Positions 8,991 through 17,713 of a DNA stretch of 64,000 nt are shown here, piece after piece. Each line of letters opens with the position of its first letter. The stretch's first letter is position 1. This DNA comes from Sodaliphilus pleomorphus (GTDB taxonomy: Bacteria; Bacteroidota; Bacteroidia; Bacteroidales; Muribaculaceae), in contig NZ_CP045696.1 in NCBI RefSeq assembly GCF_009676955.1, positions 2,115,001 to 2,179,000 on the forward strand, in the 5' to 3' direction. The notes beneath the pieces were generated by a model, which worked only from the letters and a program-made list of their open reading frames with translations, was not told the DNA's origin and searched no databases. Made by a program: the position numbers and the translations under genes.

Positions 8991-9285
8991 CTTTGACCTC
9001 CTTCTCTTGGTTTGTTTCACTTTCACTGTGGGTCTCGCTTGCCTGCTGTCGTGCCAGGCTGTCGGCTTGCCGAGCCCGCTGCTCGAGGGCCGCGCGCTCG
9101 AGCTTGCGGTACTGCCGCGAGTAGCGCAGCGACACGATGAGCGCAGCCAGGGCCACAAGGAGCCCCAGAATGGGCAACCATTGCGGCAGCTGGAAATTGG
9201 AACCTGCATAGAGCACGGCAGCAGCTATGACGATGCACACGGCGTCGCTGATGAGGGCGCGTTTACGTAAGGTTTTGTAATCCAT
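8983..9285 (-). CDS. Small membrane protein with basic/coiled C-terminus
   Basis: 100 aa from MDYKTLRKR; the frame is open further upstream, but that part looks noncoding. Two hydrophobic segments (about residues 14-30 and 37-55) form a hairpin in the membrane, followed by a charged tail rich in R, Q and E that looks coiled. I do not recognise the family. It overlaps xth by 8 bp, so it is probably co-expressed. Confidence 0.7.
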   Translation of the reverse strand: MDYKTLRKRALISDAVCIVIAAAVLYAGSNFQLPQWLPILGLLVALAALIVSLRYSRQYRKLERAALEQRARQADSLARQQASETHSESETNQEKEVKDA

Positions 9286-9322
9286 AATATTGATTGATAG
9301 AGATATTAATGCAAATATACTA

Positions 9323-10696
9323 TTATTTTTCGGTGATATCAAAATGTTTTTCACATTTATCGTCGTGCGTGTAGGGGCGCCACTGGGGCAGACCCTCGCC
9401 GTTGGGATTGCCGGTCTTGGCAAAGTTGGTCCAGTACCTGATCATGAGCTGGCTCAGCTGCCAGTCGCCCTTGCGCCAGGGACGCCAGCTCGATGCCAGG
9501 GTGCCAAACACGTAGCGTATCTCGGCCGTGTGCCGTGCTCCCGAGTTGCCGGGCTTCTTCATCTTGTCGCCTGGCAGGCCGCGGTCGAAGCAGTACACCC
9601 AGGTGGGATTGCCGGCAGCGTTCTCCATGAGGGCCCACTTGCGGGCGGCGCGGCGCATCACGGGCTTGACCAGGTCGTTGCGGTTGTAGCCTATCATGTA
9701 GGGGATGGGCAGCACGTGCTTGCGGCGCGTGGCCTCGCCAAACGACTCGGTGATGACTTGGCCGTCGATGGTGGGCCACACAAAGGGTATCTTGAGGTGA
9801 CGGCGGCTGAGTTTGAGCACCAGGCTGTTGAGTGTCATGATGGGCACGCGGCGCAGCGAGTCGATGCTCGGGCAGCGGGCATATTTCATGAGCGACTTCC
9901 CGAAGTTTTGCGACCAGCGCCGCCCCACTGGGAAGATGATGTTGCGGTAGCCGCCGCCGCTCTGCATGATGGCCTTGTCGATCAGGCCCTTGCACAGGGG
10001 CGACGAGACGAGGGCCTGCACGCTGCCCGCCCCGGCGCTCTCGCCGAAGAGGGTGACATTGGTCGAGTCGCCGCCAAAGGCGGCAATGTTGCGCCTCACC
10101 CAGCGCAGGGCGGCAATCTGGTCCATGAGCCCGTAGTTGCCCGAGCCAGGGGTGCCCGCCTCGCGCGCCAGGTCGGGGTGGGCCATGAAGCCTGCCGTGG
10201 CCAGGCGGTAGCCCACGGTGACCAGTATCACGCCGTGAGCGACGAGGCTGTCGCCCCAGAACTCACGCGCCGAGGCCCGACCCGACCAGAAGGCACCGCC
10301 GTGTATCCACACCATCACCGGCAGGCGCTGGCGCTCGCCCTTGGGAATCCAGATGTTGAGGTAGAGGCAGTCCTCACTCACCCTCACGTGGGCCGTGGTG
10401 TCGCGATACTCCATGGCATAGAAGTTGCCGCGCCGCGCCCACATCATGGGGTAGCACATGGGCCCCCAGTCGCTGCACAGGCGCACCGTGTCCCACGGCG
10501 TTGCCGGCTGCGGGGCTCGCCACCGCAGCTCGCCCACGGGCGGGGCAGCATAGGGGATGCCGCGAAACACCTCGCACTCCGCGCTCGATGTCACGCTCTG
10601 CACCGGGCCGCTCTCGGTGTTGACCACCGTCTGGCCCCTGGCAGCCACGCCGGTTGCCAGCAGCAGCGCCAGCAATATGACCAGCTGCCTTACCAA
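9323..10696 (-). CDS. Type-B carboxylesterase/lipase family protein
   Basis: 457 aa with a signal peptide. Family motifs: FRGIPYAAPPVGELRW near residue 44, the EDCLYLNIW signature near 110, GGAF oxyanion segment near 133, nucleophile elbow GESAGAGS near 213. The start is a TTG at 10694-10696 that overlaps the DUF4250 stop by 7 bp, consistent with coupling; no ATG sits ahead of the signal peptide. Substrate is an ester of unknown nature. At about 460 aa it is slightly shorter than typical members (500 or more). Confidence 0.85.
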   Translation of the reverse strand: MVRQLVILLALLLATGVAARGQTVVNTESGPVQSVTSSAECEVFRGIPYAAPPVGELRWRAPQPATPWDTVRLCSDWGPMCYPMMWARRGNFYAMEYRDTTAHVRVSEDCLYLNIWIPKGERQRLPVMVWIHGGAFWSGRASAREFWGDSLVAHGVILVTVGYRLATAGFMAHPDLAREAGTPGSGNYGLMDQIAALRWVRRNIAAFGGDSTNVTLFGESAGAGSVQALVSSPLCKGLIDKAIMQSGGGYRNIIFPVGRRWSQNFGKSLMKYARCPSIDSLRRVPIMTLNSLVLKLSRRHLKIPFVWPTIDGQVITESFGEATRRKHVLPIPYMIGYNRNDLVKPVMRRAARKWALMENAAGNPTWVYCFDRGLPGDKMKKPGNSGARHTAEIRYVFGTLASSWRPWRKGDWQLSQLMIRYWTNFAKTGNPNGEGLPQWRPYTHDDKCEKHFDITEK

Positions 10697-10869
10697 AACT
10701 TCTTGAGCTCGGCGTTGTACTCAAAGCCTGCCGCCTTGAGTTTGCTCATGAGGGCGGCCTTGTCGACGTTGTGCAGGTGGCAGAAGTCGTCGAGCGAGGC
10801 GCAGTTGTCGCGCAGCTCGGTGTTGACGTAGCTCAACAGTATCATCGGGTCTTGTGGTAGATTTTCCAT
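10690..10869 (-). CDS. DUF4250 family small protein
   Basis: 59 aa. The start MENLPQDPMILLSYVNTELR and the end AAGFEYNAELKKFW match the DUF4250 pattern: a very short soluble protein with two helices and an FxY end. Function unknown. It leads the operon with the carboxylesterase, overlapping it by 7 bp. Confidence 0.8.
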   Translation of the reverse strand: MENLPQDPMILLSYVNTELRDNCASLDDFCHLHNVDKAALMSKLKAAGFEYNAELKKFW

Positions 10870-10895
10870 ATTTCTCTTGTGTCTATTTTTGGGTG

Positions 10896-10903
10896 CAAAG
10901 ATA
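10896..10903 (-). promoter_or_regulatory. -7 element for the DUF4250-carboxylesterase operon
   Basis: TATCTTTG on the minus strand, 27 nt before the DUF4250 ATG. No matching TTG is seen at -33, so this rests on the -7 octamer and spacing. Confidence 0.5.
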
Positions 10904-11076
10904 GTGCAAAAAATGTTTCACCGGCGAGCGCATGTCCAAGAAGAATGCGTAAAAACGGGTCAACAAGCAGAATCAACAGCTGTTGCAAGTAGCAAGAAAC
11001 AACTTGATTGATGCGCACATGAGTTCCAATGTTGTTTTTCGAGCCCGAGGCTTCACGTAGATGGAATTTTTTTGTT

Positions 11077-11084
11077 TATCTTTG
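11077..11084 (+). promoter_or_regulatory. -7 element upstream of the MGMT-like gene
   Basis: TATCTTTG on the plus strand, 26 nt before the small ORF at 11111 and about 140 nt before the MGMT start. The 200 bases between the divergent promoters hold nothing else I can recognise. Confidence 0.5.
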
Positions 11085-11110
11085 TAAAACAAGAACAGCA
11101 TGCAAAAGAT

Positions 11111-11252
11111 ATGAAAAATAAGAGCTTTGGAATGATCATGAGCGAGGAGTTTAAGAAGCATGACCTCACCCGATCTCAACCAGCGAAGCTCATTGGTCTC
11201 CCCCTTATTGATGTCACCAACGGCGATGCTTGCAATGCGTGTAGACTATGAG
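11111..11252 (+). CDS. Possible 46-aa leader ORF overlapping the MGMT-like gene
   Basis: ATG at 11111 to TGA at 11250-11252 encodes a 46-residue peptide beginning MKNKSFGMIMSEEFKKHDL and ending CNACRL. It starts close to the promoter and overlaps the beginning of the MGMT frame in another phase. It could be a genuine small protein, a translational-coupling leader, or chance. Confidence 0.3.
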
Positions 11253-11576
11253 GCTTTCAGGCGCGAGGTGATGAGCGTGATTGCAGCCATCCCGCGGGGC
11301 AAGGTGGTGAGCTACGGGCAAATTGCCTTCTTGATAGGGCGGCCCCGCAACTCCCGCCTGGTGGGACGCGTGCTGCGCACTGCCAGCGACGGCCCTCACA
11401 TGCCCTGCCACCGCGTGGTGAACAGCGCGGGACGCCTGGCACCGCACTGGCCAGGACAGCGGCAGCTGCTCGAGGCCGAGGGGGTGCTGTTCAAGCCCAA
11501 CGGGCACGTCGACATGAAACAGTGCGGCTGGCGATTTATGGAAATCGACAGCGATGACTTTTTTTCACATGCTTGA
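11226..11576 (+). CDS. MGMT-family DNA alkyltransferase-like protein
   Basis: 116 aa from the ATG at 11226; ATGs at 11160 and 11235 are alternatives. Only the C-terminal O6-alkylguanine-DNA alkyltransferase domain is present: IPRGKVVSYGQIAFLIG (HTH), then the active-site motif MPCHRVVN with the acceptor cysteine kept. This separates it from cysteine-less ATL proteins such as YbaZ, although the length (about 110 aa) is ATL-like. It probably repairs or flags alkylated guanine. Its 3' end overlaps the first possible start of the pseudouridine synthase. Confidence 0.8.
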   Translation: MLAMRVDYEAFRREVMSVIAAIPRGKVVSYGQIAFLIGRPRNSRLVGRVLRTASDGPHMPCHRVVNSAGRLAPHWPGQRQLLEAEGVLFKPNGHVDMKQCGWRFMEIDSDDFFSHA

Positions 11577-13230
11577 GCCAATGAGCAATGACAGGATACA
11601 TCGGTTTCACACCAGCGTGAGCGGCATCGAGCTGCCCGCGCAGTTCACGTTTCCTTTTCACTATGTGCCCCACCCGCTGGCTGTGGCTGCCGCCGGCGAG
11701 GTGATGCGCTACGTGGCCACCCGTGTCGAGTGGCGCCATGAGTTGCAGGCAGGCAAGATGCTGGGCGTGCTGGTGGTGACTGGCGACAACGGGCTGGGTT
11801 ATCTGGCCGCCTTCTCGGGCAACTTGTGTCACAGCAACGATTGGGACTACTTTGTGCCGCCCGTCTACGACCTGTTGCAGCCCAGGGGCGAGTTCAGGCG
11901 CGGCGAGGCCGCGATCACCCACCTCAATCACGTCATTGCTCAGCTCGAGCACGACGGGCAGGCCGCTGCCTGCCAGCGCCGCATCGAGGAGCTTGAGATG
12001 CAGTGCCGTGTCCACGTGGCGCAGTGGAAAAGCACCATGCGGGCCTCCAAGCAGCTGCGCGATGCCATGCGGGCCAACGGCAGTCTCAAGCCGCAGCAAG
12101 AGCAGGCGCTCATTGCCGAGAGCCAGTACCAGAAGGCCGAGCTCAAGCGCATTAAGCGCGCCAGTGCACGGGAGATTGATGCCGAGCGTGCCCGGCTCGA
12201 GGAGCACGAGAGTCGCGTGGCGCAGCTCAAGCAACGGCGCAAGACCATGAGCGAGGCGCTGCAGGAGCGCATATTCCGTCTCTTTGTAGTGAGCAACGCG
12301 CGCGGTGAGCGCAAAGATCTGGTCGACGTGTTTTCCAGCTACTACGGCTGCAAGCGGCTGCCGCCTGCCGGCACGGGAGAGTGCTGTGGGCCCAAGCTGC
12401 TGCAATATGCCTACGGCCACCACTTGCAGCCCGTGTGCATGGCCGAGTTCTGGTATGGCCGCTCGCCGGTGGGCGAGGTGCGGCACCACGGCCACTACTA
12501 TCCTGCTTGCCAAAGCAAGTGCCGCCCCTTGCTCGACTTCATGTTGCAGGGGCTCGATGTGGAGAGCAATCCTCTTGCCCAGCCAAGTGCTGAAACGGTC
12601 GACGGTGAGCGTCTCGACATCGTGTACGACGACCCATGGATAATGGTCGTCGACAAGCCGGCCGGCATGCCCACAGTGCCAGGCAAGCAGTGTGCCGTCT
12701 CGCTGCTCGACCGCCTCAGGCAGCTGTTGCCTCAGGCCACAGGGCCGCTCGTCGTGCATCGTCTCGACCAGATGACGTCGGGTCTCGTGCTTGTGGCCAA
12801 AACCAAGGAGGTGCACAAGGAGCTGCAACGCCAGTTTGCCGAGCACAGCATCAAGAAGCGCTACACGGCTGTCGTGGCAGGCCAGGTGCAGGGCGAGACG
12901 GGCGTGATCGACCTGCCGTTGCGGCCCGATATCGACGACCGCCCGCGGCAGTTGGTGGACCCGCGCCACGGCAAGCCGGCTGTGACCCGCTGGAAAGTGA
13001 TCAAGCGTGGCCACGACGGCACCACGCGCATTGCCTTCTATCCCCTCACCGGCCGCACCCACCAGTTGCGGGTGCACGCCTCACATCCTGGCGGACTCAA
13101 CGCACCCATCGTGGGCGACATGCTCTATGGCACAGCCGGCAGTCGCTTGTGCCTGCATGCCGAGAGCATCGCCTTTGTCCATCCTGTCACTCACAAGGAG
13201 GTCACTGTTGAGTCAAAAGCCAAATTCTGA
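11554..13230 (+). CDS. RluA-family pseudouridine synthase with long N-terminal extension
   Basis: 558 aa from the ATG at 11554; ATGs at 11569 and 11581 are equally possible and would avoid overlap with the previous gene. An N-terminal domain of about 110 aa is followed by a charged coiled-coil stretch (about 125-240) and a cysteine-containing segment. The catalytic domain begins near residue 350 (LDIVYDDPWIMVVDKPAGM), with the catalytic aspartate in VVHRLDQMTSGLVL and GRTHQLRVHASH. This architecture is characteristic of a Bacteroidetes branch that modifies rRNA uridines. The extra domains are of unknown use. Confidence 0.85.
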   Translation: MTFFHMLEPMSNDRIHRFHTSVSGIELPAQFTFPFHYVPHPLAVAAAGEVMRYVATRVEWRHELQAGKMLGVLVVTGDNGLGYLAAFSGNLCHSNDWDYFVPPVYDLLQPRGEFRRGEAAITHLNHVIAQLEHDGQAAACQRRIEELEMQCRVHVAQWKSTMRASKQLRDAMRANGSLKPQQEQALIAESQYQKAELKRIKRASAREIDAERARLEEHESRVAQLKQRRKTMSEALQERIFRLFVVSNARGERKDLVDVFSSYYGCKRLPPAGTGECCGPKLLQYAYGHHLQPVCMAEFWYGRSPVGEVRHHGHYYPACQSKCRPLLDFMLQGLDVESNPLAQPSAETVDGERLDIVYDDPWIMVVDKPAGMPTVPGKQCAVSLLDRLRQLLPQATGPLVVHRLDQMTSGLVLVAKTKEVHKELQRQFAEHSIKKRYTAVVAGQVQGETGVIDLPLRPDIDDRPRQLVDPRHGKPAVTRWKVIKRGHDGTTRIAFYPLTGRTHQLRVHASHPGGLNAPIVGDMLYGTAGSRLCLHAESIAFVHPVTHKEVTVESKAKF

Positions 13231-13242
13231 AGTGTGTGTGTG

Positions 13243-13980
13243 CTACTTCACAGCCGTGTAGATTGAACAGGTGCCCAGCGTGAGGCGCCGCACGCTGCAG
13301 TGCCCGAAGCCGGCCTGGCGCATGAGCTCGAGCATGGCCTGGCCTTGCGGCACGGCGGCAATGCTCTCGGGCAGATACCGGTAGGCACTCTTGTCGCCGC
13401 TCTTGAGCGAGCCGAAAAACGGAATGACGTGCATGGCATAGAGGTTGTAGAAGAAGCGCACCAGCGCGTTGCGGGGGGTCGACAGCTCGACCACACACAG
13501 CAGGCCGCCAGGCCGCATGACGCGGTACATCTCCTTGTAGCCCTGGTCGATGTGCTCGAAGTTGCGTACCCCGAAGGCCACTGTCACGGCGTCGAAGGTG
13601 CCGTCGGCATAGCGCATGTGCAGGCTGTTGCCCTGCTCAAAGGTGATGTGCTGCTCCAGGTGCAGGGCCTCGACCTTGCGGCGGGCCACGTCGAGCATGC
13701 CCTCGCTCAGGTCGATGCCGGTGAGCGTGGCGGGGTGAATGGTGTCGTAGAGCTTGACAGCAAAGTCGCCTGTGCCTGTGGCCACGTCGAGAATGTGGGC
13801 CGGATGCGCGGCTGCCACCAGTTTGCAAGCCACCTTGCGCCACCACTTGTCGATGCCCATGGTCATGGCCCGATTCATGAAGTCGTAGGCCGGGGCGATG
13901 CTGTCGAACATTGCCTGCACTTGCTGGGTTTTGCCTTGCTTGTCGCCATAGGGCATGATGTGTTCTACCTTGTTGTCCAT
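13243..13980 (-). CDS. ubiE: Demethylmenaquinone methyltransferase (UbiE/MenG)
   Basis: 245 aa from MDNKVEHIMPYG. SAM-binding motif I is ILDVATGTGDFAVKL near residue 60; the family signatures YDFMNRAMTMGIDKWWR and VTVAFGVRNFEHIDQGYKEM are present. It carries out the last methylation of menaquinone synthesis, fitting an anaerobe that respires with menaquinone. It is convergent with the pseudouridine synthase and follows purC by about 95 nt on the same strand. Confidence 0.95.
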   Translation of the reverse strand: MDNKVEHIMPYGDKQGKTQQVQAMFDSIAPAYDFMNRAMTMGIDKWWRKVACKLVAAAHPAHILDVATGTGDFAVKLYDTIHPATLTGIDLSEGMLDVARRKVEALHLEQHITFEQGNSLHMRYADGTFDAVTVAFGVRNFEHIDQGYKEMYRVMRPGGLLCVVELSTPRNALVRFFYNLYAMHVIPFFGSLKSGDKSAYRYLPESIAAVPQGQAMLELMRQAGFGHCSVRRLTLGTCSIYTAVK

Positions 13981-14076
13981 GCTTTTAAAAGTGTAGTGTA
14001 GAGAAACAAAACAGCGCAACCCGCCGCCGTGGGCCCTCAAGCCTGTTGCGGCAAGTTGCGCAGTGGGTGATGATGG

Positions 14077-15030
14077 TTAACGGGTTTTCAAGTAATTTTT
14101 CACGTTGGTCTCGATGCGTGCGGCCAGGTCGACGCCTTGCTGGTCGTTGCGCTCGAAGTGTTTGCCGGTGATGTCCTCGTAGAGCTCGATGTAGCGCTCG
14201 GCCACCGACTCGCAATAGGCATCGGTCATCTCGGGCACTTGCTGGCCGGGCTTGCCCATGAAGTCGTGCTCGATGAGCCACTGGCGCACAAACTCCTTGC
14301 TCAGTTGCTTCTGCGGCTCGCCCTTTTCCAGTTTCTCCTCATAGCCGTCGGCATAGAAGTAGCGTGACGAGTCGGGCGTGTGTATCTCGTCCATGAGTAT
14401 CACCTTGCCGTCGCGCTTGCCAAACTCATACTTGGTGTCGACCAGTATCAGGCCCTTGCTGGCGGCAATCTCGCTGCCGCGCTTGTACAGGGCGCGGGTG
14501 TAGCGCTCTACCGTCTCATAGTCGTCTTTGCCGATGAGGCCCTGGGCAATGATTTCCTCCTTGGAGATGTTCTCGTCGTGGCCGCTGGCAGCCTTGGTGG
14601 TGGGAGTGATGATGGGCTCGGCAAAGCGCTGGTTCTCGCGCATGCCCTCGGGCAGACGCACGCCGCACAGCTCGCGGCAGCCTTCCTTGTAGGCACGCCA
14701 GGCACTGCCGGTGAGAATGCCGCGTATGATCATCTCAACGGGGAAGCCTTCGCACTTGAGACCCACGGTGACCATGGGGTCGGGGGTGGCCAGCTTCCAG
14801 TTGGGCACGATGTCGGCCGTGGCGTCGAGAAACTGAGCGGCGATCTGGTTGAGCACCTGGCCCTTGCAGGGAATGCCCTTGGGCAGGACGACGTCGAATG
14901 CCGAGATGCGGTCGGTAGCCACCATCACCAGGATGTCGTCGTCGATGTTGTACACGTCGCGCACTTTGCCATGATAAACACTCTTTTGACCTTCAAAATG
15001 AAAATCGGTGTGAACTAATGTGTTAGCCAT
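14077..15030 (-). CDS. purC: Phosphoribosylaminoimidazole-succinocarboxamide synthase
   Basis: 317 aa, the long eukaryote/Bacteroidetes-type SAICAR synthase. Motifs: [50 protein letters not shown] and [13 protein letters not shown]. It joins CAIR with aspartate in purine synthesis. No TAnnTTTG element is obvious in the 75 nt before phoH ends, so it may be transcribed with phoH. Confidence 0.95.
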   Translation of the reverse strand: MANTLVHTDFHFEGQKSVYHGKVRDVYNIDDDILVMVATDRISAFDVVLPKGIPCKGQVLNQIAAQFLDATADIVPNWKLATPDPMVTVGLKCEGFPVEMIIRGILTGSAWRAYKEGCRELCGVRLPEGMRENQRFAEPIITPTTKAASGHDENISKEEIIAQGLIGKDDYETVERYTRALYKRGSEIAASKGLILVDTKYEFGKRDGKVILMDEIHTPDSSRYFYADGYEEKLEKGEPQKQLSKEFVRQWLIEHDFMGKPGQQVPEMTDAYCESVAERYIELYEDITGKHFERNDQQGVDLAARIETNVKNYLKTR

Positions 15031-15105
15031 TTTGTTTTTGTTTGTTTTATTTGTTAAGTCGATGATGTCGCGATAGTATGTGTGTAATATACTGGGCGTG
15101 GCAGG

Positions 15106-16077
15106 CTACTGGCTGGCCTCGTCGCGGGCTTGCTGCTTGACCATGGCCTCGTGGCGCTCATAGGCCTCGACGATGCGTTGCACCAGGGCGTGGCGCACGA
15201 TGTCTTTTTTCTCAAACTCGACGATGCCTATGCCTTTCACCCTGTGCAGTATCTTGAGCGCCTGCACCAGGCCCGATGGCGTGCTGCGGGGCAGGTCGAT
15301 CTGGGTGGTGTCGCCCGTTACGATCATCTTGCTGCCCATGCCCAGGCGGGTGAGAAACATCTTGATTTGGTGAGTGGTCGTGTTCTGCGCCTCGTCGAGC
15401 ACGATGATGGCGTCGTTGAGCGTGCGGCCGCGCATGAAGGCCAGCGGTGCTATCTGTATCACGTCGCCCTCCATGAGCTCGCGCAGCTTGGCGCCGGGTA
15501 TCATGTCTTCGAGTGCGTCGTAGAGCGGTTGCAGGTAGGGGTCGATTTTCTCCTTCATGTCGCCAGGCAGGAAACCCAGCTTCTCGCCGGCCTCCACAGC
15601 CGGGCGCGAGAGAATGATCTTGCGCACCTCTTTGTTCTTGAGCGCCCGCACGGCCAGTGCCACTGCCAGATAGGTCTTGCCCGTGCCGGCAGGGCCCAGG
15701 GCAAAGGTGAGGTCGTTTTCGCCGAAGGTTTTCACCAGCAGCTGCTGGTTGGGGGTGCGGCCCGAGATGGGCTTGCCGTTCACGCCATACACGATCACGT
15801 CGTCCATCTTGAGCTCCTTGGGCGGCTGGCCCTTGACGGTGTCGAGTATCACGTCTTCGGTGAGCTTGTTGTACTTGAGGCAATAGGCCTCAAGCTCCTT
15901 TATCTTGTGCTCGAAGTGAGCTGTCTCCTCATCGTCGCCTATCACGGTGATCACGCTGCCGCGGGCAGCCATGCGCAGCTTGGGAAAGAGGTTGCGTATG
16001 AGTTGGATATTGGCGTTGTTCACCCCGTAGAAAACCACTGGGTCAACGCTGTCGATCAATACATGCCGTTCTATCAT
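15106..16077 (-). CDS. phoH: PhoH family ATPase
   Basis: 323 aa. Walker A is LGPAGTGKTYLAVA near residue 130 and Walker B IIVLDEAQNTT near 225; conserved SRPAVEAGEKLGFLPGD and PLAFMRGRTL identify the PhoH/YbeZ family. An N-terminal KH-like segment precedes the ATPase core. YbeZ partners act with YbeY in rRNA maturation; here the neighbours are purC and ubiE. A TAACTTTG promoter element lies 22 nt upstream. Confidence 0.95.
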   Translation of the reverse strand: MIERHVLIDSVDPVVFYGVNNANIQLIRNLFPKLRMAARGSVITVIGDDEETAHFEHKIKELEAYCLKYNKLTEDVILDTVKGQPPKELKMDDVIVYGVNGKPISGRTPNQQLLVKTFGENDLTFALGPAGTGKTYLAVALAVRALKNKEVRKIILSRPAVEAGEKLGFLPGDMKEKIDPYLQPLYDALEDMIPGAKLRELMEGDVIQIAPLAFMRGRTLNDAIIVLDEAQNTTTHQIKMFLTRLGMGSKMIVTGDTTQIDLPRSTPSGLVQALKILHRVKGIGIVEFEKKDIVRHALVQRIVEAYERHEAMVKQQARDEASQ

Positions 16078-16098
16078 AGAAGATTGTAAAATCTACCG

Positions 16099-16106
16099 CA
16101 AAGTTA
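16099..16106 (-). promoter_or_regulatory. -7 element of phoH
   Basis: TAACTTTG on the minus strand, 22 nt before the phoH ATG. The -33 region is not a clean TTG. Confidence 0.5.
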
Positions 16107-16162
16107 CAAAAAGATTATAGATTACCGCTCATAGTGTGTAGCGTTTTTCACTGCACGCCGCA

Positions 16163-17218
16163 CTACAATGCGGCCAGAGCGCCGCCCTGCTGCACCCCGG
16201 CACTGCCCAGGCGCTCTTGCAGCTGGCGACGGGCCTCGGGACTCTTGACGCGCTCGATGTCGTGCATGAGCTGGTCGCGCGGCACCACGCCCTTGTCGAC
16301 GAGTGGCTTGAACACCGCTTCCACGTGGTTGCCAGGGTTGTTGCCCAGCCATGTGAGAAACGGCAGCGGGTTGCGCCAGTAGAGCTGGTAGACCACCGCG
16401 ATGAAGTCGCGGCTGCCGCGGTTGGCAGGCTTGGTGGCCTGGAAGTCGAGCTTGGGCATGAGGCCGTGGCCGCTGTGCGGGTAGCGCAGCAGGTCCATCA
16501 TGTCGAAGGCGGCAATCGAGGGGTCGTCGTCGCCCAGCGAGCCGCGCAGCTTCACAATCTTGGCTTGCGTGAGCTCGAGCGAGCCGTCTTGCAATATCGA
16601 GTACACATAGTTGCGCTCCATGCGCCATCGGGGCTCGGCCATGCCAGTGGAGTCGCCGGCGTCGATGCAGCTCGACACGCGGGTGAGCATGAGTTCGTTG
16701 CCGTCGACCACCCGGCAGGCAATCGAGTCAGAAAACAGGCGCTCCTCGTCGGGATAGTTCCACATGCCGTTGCGCGTGGGCCCGTTGGCCACGCCCACAT
16801 CGATGGCATCGACCACCGTGCCGGCCTCGTTGTAGGTCACCAGCTCAACGCGCTGGTCGCGGCCCAGCTTCAGCACAAAGGCCACCAGCACGTTGCCTTG
16901 CTGCAAGGGCCGCACCCCCACGATGTAGACCTGTGCCGTGTCCTGGCCCACTCCTGTCTCGGGCAGGGCCTTGAGCAGGCGCACGGCAAGCGAGTCGCTG
17001 AGCCGCACGTTGGGCTTGGGCACCGAGTCGGGATTTGTGCTCCACAGGTTGAGCTGCTCGTCGGTCACAAGCGGTCGCACGTCGACGCCCATGGCCTCGA
17101 GAAAGGGGATGCCGTCGTCCTTGGCCTCGTCGAGCGAGATCCCGCCACCGTGGCCCCCGCAGGCAGCCAGCAGCACGCACAGCAGCCCCGCGCCACAATA
17201 TAAAAATATGTTTTTCAT
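16163..17218 (-). CDS. Lipoprotein of unknown function
   Basis: 351 aa. The lipobox LLAAC ends the signal peptide; CGGHGGG follows the lipidated cysteine, as in exported Bacteroidetes lipoproteins. The start is set at 17218, not the in-frame ATG at 17233: an AAGGAGTG ribosome site lies between them, and the promoter -7 octamer at 17239-17246 leaves no room for the earlier ATG. The rest (about 330 aa) is soluble, with no motif I recognise. The first few codons and promoter are duplicated at 30011-30194. Confidence 0.75.
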   Translation of the reverse strand: MKNIFLYCGAGLLCVLLAACGGHGGGISLDEAKDDGIPFLEAMGVDVRPLVTDEQLNLWSTNPDSVPKPNVRLSDSLAVRLLKALPETGVGQDTAQVYIVGVRPLQQGNVLVAFVLKLGRDQRVELVTYNEAGTVVDAIDVGVANGPTRNGMWNYPDEERLFSDSIACRVVDGNELMLTRVSSCIDAGDSTGMAEPRWRMERNYVYSILQDGSLELTQAKIVKLRGSLGDDDPSIAAFDMMDLLRYPHSGHGLMPKLDFQATKPANRGSRDFIAVVYQLYWRNPLPFLTWLGNNPGNHVEAVFKPLVDKGVVPRDQLMHDIERVKSPEARRQLQERLGSAGVQQGGALAAL

Positions 17219-17397
17219 TCCACTCCTTTTCATAAATACAAAGATAGTGCACAGCCATTACACCGCAAAAATTATTTTTCTGCCCGATGTGGTGACCGAT
17301 GGTTCCACATGGGCTCTTCTGGAGGCCGATAGAATTGGGATTTGTTAGAAATGTGGTCAAAATATTTGTGTTTTGTAACCGCTAAACGGGTTTTTTT
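17215..17397. repeat. Repeat B, copy 1 (lipoprotein promoter region)
   Basis: About 183 bp that recur with roughly 88% identity by eye and in the same orientation at 30011-30194. It covers the lipoprotein start codon, its promoter, and an A+T-rich tail ending CGCTAAACGG then a T-run. The two copies bracket the whole duplicated and transposon-bearing block. Confidence 0.8.
17239..17246 (-). promoter_or_regulatory. -7 element of the lipoprotein gene
   Basis: TATCTTTG on the minus strand; the transcript would start near 17232 with a leader of only about 15 nt. The same element is present in the distant duplicate at 30035-30042. Confidence 0.55.
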
Positions 17398-17604
17398 ATA
17401 TAGCCTAAAATCTGCAAGAAGAGCCGGTTGCTCCGTGTAGATATTAAGAGCAAACTGCCTTGCCGTCCCATACTTCAAAGCGCTGGCGCATGATTGCCGG
17501 CAATGTTATGCTGAGAATCATTGCTGGAGAAATAGATAAACAAGTGTAGTCGAAATTTGCTTGTATCATTGAAAAAGTGTATTTATACTAAATAAACACG
17601 AAAA

Positions 17605-17642
17605 TAGGAGATAAACACCCTATGATTAGTGTTTACCTCCTA
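17605..17642 (-). terminator. Terminator of the unit-1 LRR/dockerin gene
   Basis: On the minus strand TAGGAGGTAAACAC pairs with GTGTTTATCTCCTA (one mismatch) and is followed by TTTTCG. It lies about 70 nt after the stop codon and is duplicated in unit 2. Confidence 0.65.
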
Positions 17643-17713
17643 CTCGATTGCTTTATATTAGAGAGAGGAGAGGAGTGGTGGCGTGGGCCTAAAGGCCCGC
17701 CATGCAGTGTTTC

